A stretch of 8,340 bases of DNA from an uncultured Moraxella sp. (GTDB taxonomy: Bacteria > Pseudomonadota > Gammaproteobacteria > Pseudomonadales > Moraxellaceae). The position numbers and the translations under genes were made by a program. The notes beneath the pieces were generated by a model. It was not told where the DNA came from. It saw only the letters and a program-made list of their open reading frames with translations, and made no database searches. The stretch lies in NCBI GenBank assembly GCA_916720335.1, contig CAKAQU010000073.1, positions 1 through 8,340 on the forward strand, written 5' to 3'. Shown here piece by piece: positions 1 to 5,184 of the stretch. Positions within the stretch are counted from its first letter, which is position 1; the number at the start of each line of letters is the position of its first letter.

Positions 1-7
1 ACAACAT

Positions 8-691
8 ATGCTAAAGGAACATTTTTCGTTGGTTTATACGCTACCAATGATTAAAGAATTTAGTAAATTGTTTTATCAAAATACGCCTTTTATTTTAAAA
101 ACCAGTCGTTACGATGTGTTGATTGACCCAAAAAACAATTTGGCGGTTAGTACCAATATCGCTCGAGTGTTGGATTATTTTACTGTTGCCAAAAGTCATC
201 CAGAATTTGCAAATTCCATTACAATTGAAATATTAAATGTCAGTGAAAGTTTAAGCCAAGTAAGAAAGATGGAGCAGGCGGGTGCTAAAAAATACATCTT
301 AAGCACATTACTATGGCAAATTTATGAAGCGATTTTGCCGGATCAAATTCAAACAATGGCACATAATTTGCAACTAAAGCTGAAATTTATGCCCAATTTT
401 GCTGATATAGCAGGCACACCCAGTTATGTGCAGGCAGTCCTGGCGTCTTGTTTATCCACGCCAAAAACCATTAAAAATTTACATACTTTGTTTAGTGAAA
501 TTAAGCCTGAAACCATTCATCGTATTTTTTTATTGGCTAATCTTGCCAAAATTGCTGATGAAAGTGTGATTGGTACTATGGGCTTAGATGATGAGAAACC
601 ATCTGGACGCATGACCCAAAAAAATGCGGGTGTAAACAAGGCAGCCAAGGTTGGATTTTTTCAGCGTTTATTAAATAAATTAACAATGTAA
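8..691 (+). CDS. Unrecognised protein upstream of a small GTPase, possible winged-helix-like segment
   Basis: I do not recognise this 227-residue protein. It has no signal peptide or membrane helix, so it is probably cytoplasmic. Residues 1-120 are mixed alpha/beta with no motif I can name. Residues about 139-185 form a run of short helices (VQAVLASCL, then IKNLHTLFSEI, then ETIHRIFLLANLAKIADE) whose spacing resembles the winged-helix segments found in DUF4388-like proteins near bacterial GTPases. That resemblance is inference. The tail (211-227, ending GFFQRLLNKLTM) is basic and amphipathic and could touch a membrane or a partner. The start is uncertain. ATG at 8 is the first in the window, but the frame is open to the edge and any ribosome site would lie outside. 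TTG at 29 has an AAGGA 10 bp upstream, and ATG at 47 is another option. It lies 142 bp before the GTPase on the same strand, which suggests a shared function. Confidence 0.75.
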   Translation: MLKEHFSLVYTLPMIKEFSKLFYQNTPFILKTSRYDVLIDPKNNLAVSTNIARVLDYFTVAKSHPEFANSITIEILNVSESLSQVRKMEQAGAKKYILSTLLWQIYEAILPDQIQTMAHNLQLKLKFMPNFADIAGTPSYVQAVLASCLSTPKTIKNLHTLFSEIKPETIHRIFLLANLAKIADESVIGTMGLDDEKPSGRMTQKNAGVNKAAKVGFFQRLLNKLTM

Positions 692-744
692 GTTTTGGTA
701 ATCAATTCAGCATAAATAGGCATAATAATAAAAACAAACTAGAT

Positions 745-772
745 AGCTGCAATTGTTTTAAATAATTGAGCT
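745..772 (+). other. Imperfect hairpin between the first gene and the GTPase
   Basis: AGCT-GC-AATT (745-754) can pair with AATT-G-AGCT (764-772) around a 9-base loop. No T-run follows, so it is a poor intrinsic terminator. It may be a minor structure in the leader, or chance in AT-rich DNA. Confidence 0.2.
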
Positions 773-784
773 GATTTGATTCAT

Positions 785-813
785 TTTGTACATTTTGTAC
801 GCCCCATTATATA
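785..813 (+). promoter_or_regulatory. Candidate promoter for the GTPase gene
   Basis: A TTTGTA box (785-790) and a TATATA box (808-813) are 17 bp apart, which fits a weak sigma-70 promoter. It would start transcription near 820, only about 14 bases before the ATG. The -35 box lies in a perfect tandem repeat of CATTTTGTA (782-799). In DNA this AT-rich, boxes of this quality can occur by chance. Confidence 0.3.
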
Positions 814-824
814 ACTCAATCGTT

Positions 825-828
825 GGAG
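825..828 (+). promoter_or_regulatory. Ribosome binding site that sets the GTPase start
   Basis: GGAG ends 5 bases before the ATG at 834. It favours that start over the in-frame TTG at 786, which has no such site and would add 16 residues unlike a GTPase N-terminus. Confidence 0.75.
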
Positions 829-833
829 CATTT

Positions 834-1379
834 ATGTCAGATTTAGAAATCGGTGCAGGCACCTACAAACTTATTATTGCAGGACCGGTAGGCGCAGGTA
901 AAACTCAAGCAATCCGCTCATTATCAGATAAAGGCGTTGTAACCACCGAAGAAATCGCATCTGATGGTGTTGGTAAAATGAAAAAAACCACTACCGTTGC
1001 CATGGATTATGGGGTAATGATTTTAGATAGTGGCGAACAAGTCCGTTTATACGGTACTCCAGGACAGCGCCGATTTGATTTTATGTGGGAAATCTTAAGT
1101 GAAAATGCTTTAGGTTTGGTGTTGTTATTGAATGCTGAAGAACAAGACCCTGTTGATGATTTGGCTTATTATTTGGAAAGTTTTCAACCTCTAATTAAAG
1201 GCAGTGCTTTGGTGGTTGGAGTAACGCATGCCGAAAATGCCCCTTGGGATTTACATCAAAGATTATCGGACTTTTTAGTTCAAAAAGGGGTTGCTGCTAA
1301 CGTTACCATGGTTGATGCTCGTGAACGTGAACAAATGCAAACTTTAGTTCGTTCGCTAGTTTATATGATTTCTGGTTAA
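834..1379 (+). CDS. Small Ras-like GTPase, MglA/CvnD (COG2229-like) type
   Basis: This is a predicted cytoplasmic GTP-binding switch protein of 181 residues, a normal size for a single G domain. The P-loop GPVGAGKT covers residues 17-24. The switch I region is KKTTTVAMDYG (50-60), with Thr52-54 available for Mg2+ binding. The switch II region is YGTPGQRRF (73-81), with Gln78, followed by DFMWE. TTVAMD and GTPGQ-RF-FMW recur in the CvnD GTPases of Streptomyces conservons and in COG2229 proteins, so the family call is firm. The usual G4 motif (N/T-K-x-D) is replaced by VTHAE (130-134), so guanine recognition is unusual and nucleotide specificity should not be assumed. VDARE (160-164) is at the G5 position. 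MglA-type GTPases are usually controlled by roadblock proteins, and the next gene looks like one. The output is unknown; polarity, motility or signalling are the family precedents. Confidence 0.88.
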   Translation: MSDLEIGAGTYKLIIAGPVGAGKTQAIRSLSDKGVVTTEEIASDGVGKMKKTTTVAMDYGVMILDSGEQVRLYGTPGQRRFDFMWEILSENALGLVLLLNAEEQDPVDDLAYYLESFQPLIKGSALVVGVTHAENAPWDLHQRLSDFLVQKGVAANVTMVDAREREQMQTLVRSLVYMISG

Positions 1380-1420
1380 TTTTTACACTTCATTTATTGT
1401 TGTCTTGTAAACATTACGAT

Positions 1421-1449
1421 AAAACCGTGAGCAGGGACGTTTTTAATTT
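1421..1449 (+). other. Weak hairpin with T-run between GTPase and roadblock-like gene
   Basis: AAAACCGT (1421-1428) can pair with ACGTTTTT (1437-1444) with one mismatch and an 8-base loop, followed by AATTTT. It could cut readthrough into the next gene, but the stem is weak. I treat it as a possible attenuator only. Confidence 0.22.
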
Positions 1450-1463
1450 TTGGGATTGGCTTC

Positions 1464-2081
1464 ATGCATATACATTTTACCGATGACTCTTATATTATTT
1501 TAACACCTGCTGGCGTGTTTGAGGCATTTGCTCCAATCAAACCCAATGAGCAGCAAAAATCATTACAAGAAATTATTTCGGGTAAGGTCTGTATTCAAGT
1601 ATCATCTTGGACAAATAAATATTATCGTGAATGGTTGGAAGATTTTGCGGGCAATGGTTGGATTGAATTTATGGATACACCATTATCTGCACCCAATCTG
1701 CCATTAGATAAATTTTTACCTTATGTAGTTGCTAGTTTATCTGGCTCAAGACGTGCCGCCATTGGCTCAAATGAAGGTTTTTGTTTGGCGCGTATTGGTT
1801 ATACCCAAGAAGAAGCAGATACATTAAGTGTGGCGGCTGCGGATTTTTTTGATTTTTTAAATCGTCAGCAGCAGCGTGGTTGGGTCATCAAAGAGCAGGC
1901 AATTTCTTTTTTTGGGCAAATTGATTTATTGATGCCAAAAACCAGTTTTGTATTTTTGTGGATTGACAGTAGCGGTTATGTGCTTATTTTGGATGGCGAG
2001 CCACTGACCAATAATCGAGCATTTGTTGAGCTTATTTGGGCAATTAAAACATCTGGTTTGCGTTTTGAAGCGGGCGAATGA
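1464..2081 (+). CDS. Protein with a roadblock/LC7-like C-terminal half
   Basis: This is a 205-residue soluble protein. Residues about 81-198 follow the roadblock/LC7 pattern. An N-terminal helix (LDKFLPYVVASL) leads into a strand and a turn with 'SNEGFCLARIG' (102-112). That turn matches the 'DG-x-L' hairpin typical of the fold, with Asn-Glu-Gly in place of Asp-Gly. A long helix follows (EEADTLSVAAADFFDFL), then paired strands near 142-176 and a final helix (RAFVELIWAIKTSGL). Roadblock proteins such as MglB and CvnB bind small GTPases and can act as their activating proteins. The GTPase 84 bp upstream makes that role likely here. Residues 1-80 are an extra domain I cannot name. The ATG at 1464 has a weak site, GGGA at 1452-1455. 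The fold call comes from pattern reading, not a profile search. Confidence 0.72.
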   Translation: MHIHFTDDSYIILTPAGVFEAFAPIKPNEQQKSLQEIISGKVCIQVSSWTNKYYREWLEDFAGNGWIEFMDTPLSAPNLPLDKFLPYVVASLSGSRRAAIGSNEGFCLARIGYTQEEADTLSVAAADFFDFLNRQQQRGWVIKEQAISFFGQIDLLMPKTSFVFLWIDSSGYVLILDGEPLTNNRAFVELIWAIKTSGLRFEAGE

Positions 2082-2103
2082 TAAAAAGTTTCTAATCCAA
2101 ATG

Positions 2104-2141
2104 AAAATATGGTAATGTCAGTTGATATTACCATATTTTTT
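2104..2141 (+). terminator. Strong hairpin terminator after the GTPase locus, possibly bidirectional
   Basis: AAAATATGGTAAT (2104-2116) pairs perfectly with ATTACCATATTTT (2127-2139). Three more inner pairs, one of them G-T, leave a 4-base loop. A run of six T follows on the plus strand. It closes the plus-strand locus. Read from the other side it lies just past the stop of the minus-strand gene at 2187 and has a shorter T-run, so it may serve both convergent genes. Confidence 0.8.
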
Positions 2142-2186
2142 AAAAGATAAAGTATTTCAAAAATAAAATCCAGTTACTTGATTTGG

Positions 2187-2519
2187 TTAGCGATGATAAT
2201 TTTTACGTCGTTTATGGCTGTTAAAATTATAACAAGTAAGCACAGCGTTATTGTATTCCACGACAACTACCCCGCCTTTATCCAAAATTTGTTTTAAAAT
2301 TTTTAAATCGTGCTGCAACGATGCTTGTTGGGATGGTGCTGCTTTTCGGCAGTTTTTTTGTAAATCATGAATGGTTTTTTGAGTGTTTTTTTGGTTTAAG
2401 ACATAAGAATCGCAATTGATTTCACCATATTTTAGCACAATTTGCGTATGTGCTTGCGTAATGCCCCGTTCGTGCATACGCTGTGTGGCGTGCATAGTAT
2501 AGGTGGCAGAGGATTTCAT
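2187..2519 (-). CDS. DUF4258-type small protein
   Basis: This is a 110-residue basic protein. The N-terminus carries H10-x3-R14-M-x2-R18-G-I, the 'H...R..ERGI' signature of DUF4258. A helix and 'YGEI' (31-34) follow, and it ends with strands VVVVEYN (84-90) and AVLTCYNF (92-99), which lie where the family's final beta strands do. DUF4258 has a RelE-like fold and some members are toxins or nucleases, but many have no proven activity. A lysine- and glutamine-rich stretch (43-80) separates the two halves and is longer than in compact members. The start is supported by AAGGAGT (2524-2530) 4 bases upstream. No small antitoxin-like gene is adjacent, so a toxin role is not supported by context. It converges on the roadblock-like gene and stands alone on its strand. 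Confidence 0.7.
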   Translation of the reverse strand: MKSSATYTMHATQRMHERGITQAHTQIVLKYGEINCDSYVLNQKNTQKTIHDLQKNCRKAAPSQQASLQHDLKILKQILDKGGVVVVEYNNAVLTCYNFNSHKRRKNYHR

Positions 2520-2539
2520 GATTACTCCTTAAATTACTG

Positions 2540-2569
2540 ATTGTAACCCAGTATGAAGTATCTTGCCAG
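2540..2569 (-). promoter_or_regulatory. Candidate promoter for the DUF4258 gene
   Basis: Reading the minus strand, CTGGCA (2564-2569) and TACAAT (2540-2545) are 18 bp apart and lie just upstream of the gene's ribosome site. The -10 box matches the consensus at 5 of 6 positions and the -35 box at 4 of 6. Confidence 0.35.
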
Positions 2570-2634
2570 CGATTTTAAAGATTTAATTGTATTTTATAAA
2601 AAACCCTTATTTATCAAAGTATTGATTTAAACAT

Positions 2635-3231
2635 TTAAATATTGCAGCGCTGTTTTTCCAGCTTGATTAACTTCTCAAAGATAACCTGCATTTCTTTAGA
2701 ATCTATTTTTTGTACATTGGTTTCTGCCTTTTTGGCAACGTCACTTTGCAAAAATTCATCAATTTTCTTTTCTTCTTCATCAGTTAAAGTAATGGGTTCG
2801 CCTGCGGGCTTGTTTTGTAAGTTTAAAAGCTGCTGTTCGGTAATTTGAATGACCTTTTGACCTTCAGGTGTGCGATAAAAATCATCAGCAATTTTTAAAC
2901 CATCTTCCTCCATCGCTTTGGTCAGTGACAATCTGCCCTCTTGTAAGTAATTTTCTATATTGTTTTCATCTTCTAGGCATGATTTTTGACTATCGTTGAT
3001 TTTTTGACTGCTATTAATCATGCCATTAACCGCAAATTTAATCCCTTTTACCCATAAAAATAGCGTGGGTGATTGTGATTTGACGTCGTTATTGGAATTT
3101 TGATTTTCAGTGATTGGCAAAACGGTTGAATGTTCTTGGGTTTTTTCAGATTGTACTTGTTTGGGTTTTTCACAAGCACTCAAAAAAGCGCTACAAATTC
3201 CAATAACTAATAAAGTTTTTAAAAGATTCAT
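2635..3231 (-). CDS. Predicted outer-membrane lipoprotein of unknown function
   Basis: This is a 198-residue protein with a lipoprotein signal: MNLLK, a hydrophobic stretch (6-19) and the lipobox LSAC, lipidated at Cys20. Residue 21 is Glu, not Asp, so sorting to the outer membrane is expected. Residues 21-55 are polar and look like a disordered linker. Residues 56-198 are mostly helical and highly charged. Cys85 and Cys196 could form a disulfide in the periplasm. 'DDFYRTPEGQKVI' (106-118) loosely resembles the 'FY-x-T-x-x-G-x-K' pattern of DUF2059 proteins, but this is too weak for a name. The start is well placed: AAGGT (3238-3242) lies 6 bases upstream. It is downstream of ahpC on the same strand but is separated by a terminator, so it is probably its own unit. 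Confidence 0.8.
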   Translation of the reverse strand: MNLLKTLLVIGICSAFLSACEKPKQVQSEKTQEHSTVLPITENQNSNNDVKSQSPTLFLWVKGIKFAVNGMINSSQKINDSQKSCLEDENNIENYLQEGRLSLTKAMEEDGLKIADDFYRTPEGQKVIQITEQQLLNLQNKPAGEPITLTDEEEKKIDEFLQSDVAKKAETNVQKIDSKEMQVIFEKLIKLEKQRCNI

Positions 3232-3256
3232 GATATTACCTTGGTAAAATAAAAAA

Positions 3257-3286
3257 TATCATAATGCAAAAAATTGTTTTGCAAAA
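3257..3286 (-). promoter_or_regulatory. Candidate promoter for the lipoprotein gene
   Basis: On the minus strand TTGCAA and TATGAT are about 15 bp apart, just after the ahpC terminator. The boxes are fair but the spacing is short, so this is tentative. Confidence 0.25.
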
Positions 3287-3313
3287 TAAAAACTGCCCCA
3301 AAAGAGCAGTTTT
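3282..3313 (-). terminator. Terminator of ahpC
   Basis: On the minus strand AAAACTGC (3306-3313) pairs with GCAGTTTT (3289-3296) around a 9-base loop. TATTTTGC follows, so the stem ends in a broken run of T. It begins 20 bp past the ahpC stop. Confidence 0.75.
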
Positions 3314-3333
3314 GTCAGTGAAGTGGTAATAGT

Positions 3334-3900
3334 TTAGATTTTGCCGACCAAATCTAGGCTTGGTTTTAGAGTTTCTTGACCAGCTTCCCAAGCAGCAGGG
3401 CAAACCTCACCATCATTTTCGCGTACGTATTGGGCAGCTTTTACTTTACGAATCATGTCTTTAGCAGAACGACCAATACCCAAATCATGGATTTCAGCAA
3501 CTTTAATTAAACCGTCTGGGTCAACCAAGAAAGTGCCACGAAGAGCAGCGTGCTGACCTTCAATCATTACATTAAAACCGCGAGTGATAGCACCTGTACC
3601 GTCGCCAAGCATTGGATATTGAACTTTACTGATGGCAGGTGAAGCATCATGCCATGCTTTGTGTACAAAATGAGTGTCTGTAGAAACAGCATAAACCTCA
3701 ACGCCCAAGCCTTTTAGCTCTTCGTAATGGTCTGCCATATCTTCAAGTTCAGTTGGGCAAACAAATGTAAAATCATGTGGATAGAACATAAAAATTGCCC
3801 ATTTGCCTTTTACATCTGCGCTAGTAATGGTTTTAAATTCACCATTAACAAAGGCTTCTGTGCTAAATTCTGGAATGTGTTGATTGATAATTGCAGTCAT
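3334..3900 (-). CDS. ahpC: Alkyl hydroperoxide reductase subunit C (2-Cys peroxiredoxin)
   Basis: AhpC reduces hydrogen peroxide and organic hydroperoxides in the cytoplasm and is normally recycled by AhpF. The 188-residue length matches E. coli AhpC (187). The peroxidatic site is PHDFTFVC (41-48), with Thr45 and Cys48, and the partner Arg is R121 in 'LRGTFLVD'. The resolving Cys is C167 in 'GEVCPAAW', and the protein ends DLVGKI as in the enterobacterial enzyme. All catalytic residues are present. The start at 3900 is set by AAGGTG 4 bases upstream; an in-frame TTG at 3930 would add ten residues foreign to the family. It diverges from oxyR, which fits peroxide-induced control. No ahpF is adjacent: a terminator and a lipoprotein gene follow, so the reductase must be elsewhere or be replaced by another system. 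Confidence 0.97.
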   Translation of the reverse strand: MTAIINQHIPEFSTEAFVNGEFKTITSADVKGKWAIFMFYPHDFTFVCPTELEDMADHYEELKGLGVEVYAVSTDTHFVHKAWHDASPAISKVQYPMLGDGTGAITRGFNVMIEGQHAALRGTFLVDPDGLIKVAEIHDLGIGRSAKDMIRKVKAAQYVRENDGEVCPAAWEAGQETLKPSLDLVGKI

Positions 3901-3904
3901 AATA

Positions 3905-3910
3905 CACCTT
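3905..3910 (-). promoter_or_regulatory. Ribosome binding site that sets the ahpC start
   Basis: AAGGTG on the minus strand ends 4 bases before the ATG at 3900 and rules out the longer TTG start. Confidence 0.75.
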
Positions 3911-3938
3911 TTATTTAAAAAGTTATCCAAGGAGAAAA

Positions 3939-3950
3939 ACGCTAAAGCGT
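3939..3950 (-). promoter_or_regulatory. Small inverted repeat at the predicted ahpC transcript start
   Basis: ACGCT and AGCGT are separated by two bases. On the transcript they would form a 4-5 bp stem followed by five U. It lies at about the +1 of the proposed ahpC promoter, so it could be a 5' protective stem, a small attenuator or a protein site. Confidence 0.35.
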
Positions 3951-3956
3951 GTCACT

Positions 3957-3984
3957 ATAATAACAAAAAACTACCAACAGCCAA
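3957..3984 (-). promoter_or_regulatory. Candidate ahpC promoter
   Basis: On the minus strand TTGGCT (3979-3984) and TATTAT (3957-3962) are 16 bp apart. An alternative -10, TATAGT, overlaps this one three bases downstream. A start near 3950 gives a leader of about 50 bases. The -35 box is moderate, which fits a promoter that needs an activator such as OxyR. Confidence 0.45.
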
Positions 3985-4044
3985 GTTAAAACTTTTAAAT
4001 GTACTGTTTTGTTTTATTAAACTTAGGTGTACAATAGAAAAGTT
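3983..4044. promoter_or_regulatory. Likely OxyR control region between ahpC and oxyR
   Basis: The divergent arrangement with oxyR implies an OxyR site here. I do not see a good match to the E. coli ATAG/CTAT operator. What I see is four copies of AAGTT or its complement AACTT (3983-3987, 3990-3994, 4020-4024, 4040-4044), arranged symmetrically. Whether these are the operator is inference. Confidence 0.35.
4007..4035 (+). promoter_or_regulatory. Candidate oxyR promoter
   Basis: TACAAT (4030-4035) is a good -10 box with a poor -35, TTTTGT (4007-4012), 17 bp upstream. A start near 4042 gives a leader of about 25 bases. It overlaps the presumed control region, which fits the self-repression usual for OxyR. 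Confidence 0.4.
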
Positions 4045-4055
4045 AAATTAAATGC

Positions 4056-4059
4056 GGAG
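4056..4059 (+). promoter_or_regulatory. Ribosome binding site that sets the oxyR start
   Basis: GGAG lies 7 bases before the ATG at 4067. The upstream in-frame ATG at 4052 would place this site inside the gene and has none of its own. Confidence 0.8.
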
Positions 4060-4066
4060 AAATAAA

Positions 4067-4963
4067 ATGATTACATTACGTCAGTTAGAGTTTGCTTTAG
4101 CGGTTGCCAAGCATAAGCATTTTAAACGTGCTGCTGAAGAATGTAGTATTTCCCAATCCGCTTTATCTTTGGGGATTGCTGAACTTGAAAAACAGCTGGA
4201 TACCCAAATTTTTGAACGTAATAATAAGCAGGTATTAATCACACCAATTGGTGAGCAGCTACTACAAAGGGCTCAAACGATTTTTAGCGAAATTCAAGAT
4301 TTGATTACGATGGCGCATAGCCATCAAACACCACTTGCGTATCCAATGACCATTGGCATTATTCCAACGATTGCTCCTTATTTGCTACCTAAAGTTTTAC
4401 CTGCTTTGACTGATAAATATCCAACCTTTGAGATGACAGTAGTTGAGAAGCAAACCGAACGATTGCTCGATTTGGTGCGTTATGGGCATATTGACACGGC
4501 AATTATTGCTTTGCCTTATGTAGTGGAGGGCTTACATGTTTTTGAATTTTGGGCAGAAGATTTTTTTGCTGTATTTCCTAAAGGCAGTGATTTGGCGCGT
4601 TTAGACCATATTACAAGCAGTCAGCTGTCTAAGACTAATTTACTGCTTCTGGGTGAAGGACATTGTTTGACTGACCAAGTGTTATCCATTTGTTCTATGA
4701 GTAAAGAGCAAATTAAGTCTGGTTTTTCAGATGCCAGCTTAAATACCATTATTCAGATGGCATTGGCGGGTATGGGCACAACACTTGTGCCTGAGATTGC
4801 TATTGACCAAATCGCAGGCGATAATGTGATGGTTGTGCCATTAGCGGAAAAAGGACCACATCGCAAATTGGCTTTTGTAACGCGTCTTAATTATGCCAGA
4901 GTCAATGATGTAAAAATTTTAAGTGAAATTTTTAGTACTGTCTTGGCGGAAAATAATAACTAA
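4067..4963 (+). CDS. oxyR: Peroxide-sensing LysR-family regulator OxyR
   Basis: OxyR is a cytoplasmic DNA-binding regulator that forms a disulfide on contact with hydrogen peroxide and activates defence genes such as ahpC. The 298 residues match the family length. The N-terminal LysR helix-turn-helix is at about 3-60 (LRQLEFALAVAKHKHFKRAA, then SISQSALSLGIAELEKQL). The effector domain starts near residue 93. The redox site is GHCLTDQVLSIC, with Cys200 and Cys209 equal to Cys199 and Cys208 of E. coli, so it is OxyR and not another LysR protein. The residue after Leu201 is Thr202, where E. coli has Arg201 near the sensing cysteine. The start at 4067 gives the usual 'MTLRQL'-like N-terminus. It is divergent from ahpC, its expected target, and ends at a strong terminator. 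Confidence 0.95.
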   Translation: MITLRQLEFALAVAKHKHFKRAAEECSISQSALSLGIAELEKQLDTQIFERNNKQVLITPIGEQLLQRAQTIFSEIQDLITMAHSHQTPLAYPMTIGIIPTIAPYLLPKVLPALTDKYPTFEMTVVEKQTERLLDLVRYGHIDTAIIALPYVVEGLHVFEFWAEDFFAVFPKGSDLARLDHITSSQLSKTNLLLLGEGHCLTDQVLSICSMSKEQIKSGFSDASLNTIIQMALAGMGTTLVPEIAIDQIAGDNVMVVPLAEKGPHRKLAFVTRLNYARVNDVKILSEIFSTVLAENNN

Positions 4964-4992
4964 TATTAATTTTGAATTTATTTTATAAAATT

Positions 4993-5021
4993 AAGACTGA
5001 TAATTGTATCAGTCTTTTTTT
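4993..5021 (+). terminator. Terminator of oxyR
   Basis: AAGACTGATA (4993-5002) pairs perfectly with TATCAGTCTT (5007-5016) around a 4-base loop, and seven T follow (5015-5021). This is a textbook intrinsic terminator 29 bp past the oxyR stop. Confidence 0.92.
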
Positions 5022-5184
5022 ATCATGATTATTGAGTAACTATAATAATATTATCAATGCCTTATTATTTATAATAAATTCCTAAAGTTGTCAATCATAT
5101 AATAGATTATTTATAAAATATTAAAAAAATGATGACTCAAAATAACAAATTTTAATTTAATAAAATAATATATTATTGTAAACA
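5022..5184. other. AT-rich gap between convergent oxyR and tmk, no gene seen
   Basis: This stretch is almost all A and T. It holds short A/T palindromes, the clearest being AATAATATATTATT (5164-5177) just past the tmk stop. That one could slow polymerase, but it has no GC and only a broken T-run, so I do not call it a terminator. A promoter-like TTGTCA-18-TATAAA (5088-5117) points toward tmk in antisense, with no ORF or hairpin behind it. Confidence 0.5.

Noticed and set aside
786..833. Longer GTPase start at TTG 786
   Set aside because: It has no ribosome site and overlaps the likely promoter, while ATG 834 has GGAG at good spacing and gives a normal G-domain N-terminus.
2613..2626. Hairpin ATCAA-AGTA-TTGAT after the lipoprotein gene as a terminator
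   Set aside because: The stem has only about five A/T-rich pairs, and the nearest T-run is about ten bases away.
2187..2634. Toxin-antitoxin pair
   Set aside because: Only the DUF4258 gene is present; the gap upstream holds a promoter and ribosome site but no small antitoxin-like frame.
3901..3930. Ten-residue extension of AhpC
   Set aside because: It starts at TTG and is unlike the family; the ATG at 3900 has its own site.
5088..5117. Promoter-like boxes TTGTCA and TATAAA pointing antisense to tmk
   Set aside because: Nothing encoded or structured follows, and such boxes are expected by chance in DNA this AT-rich.
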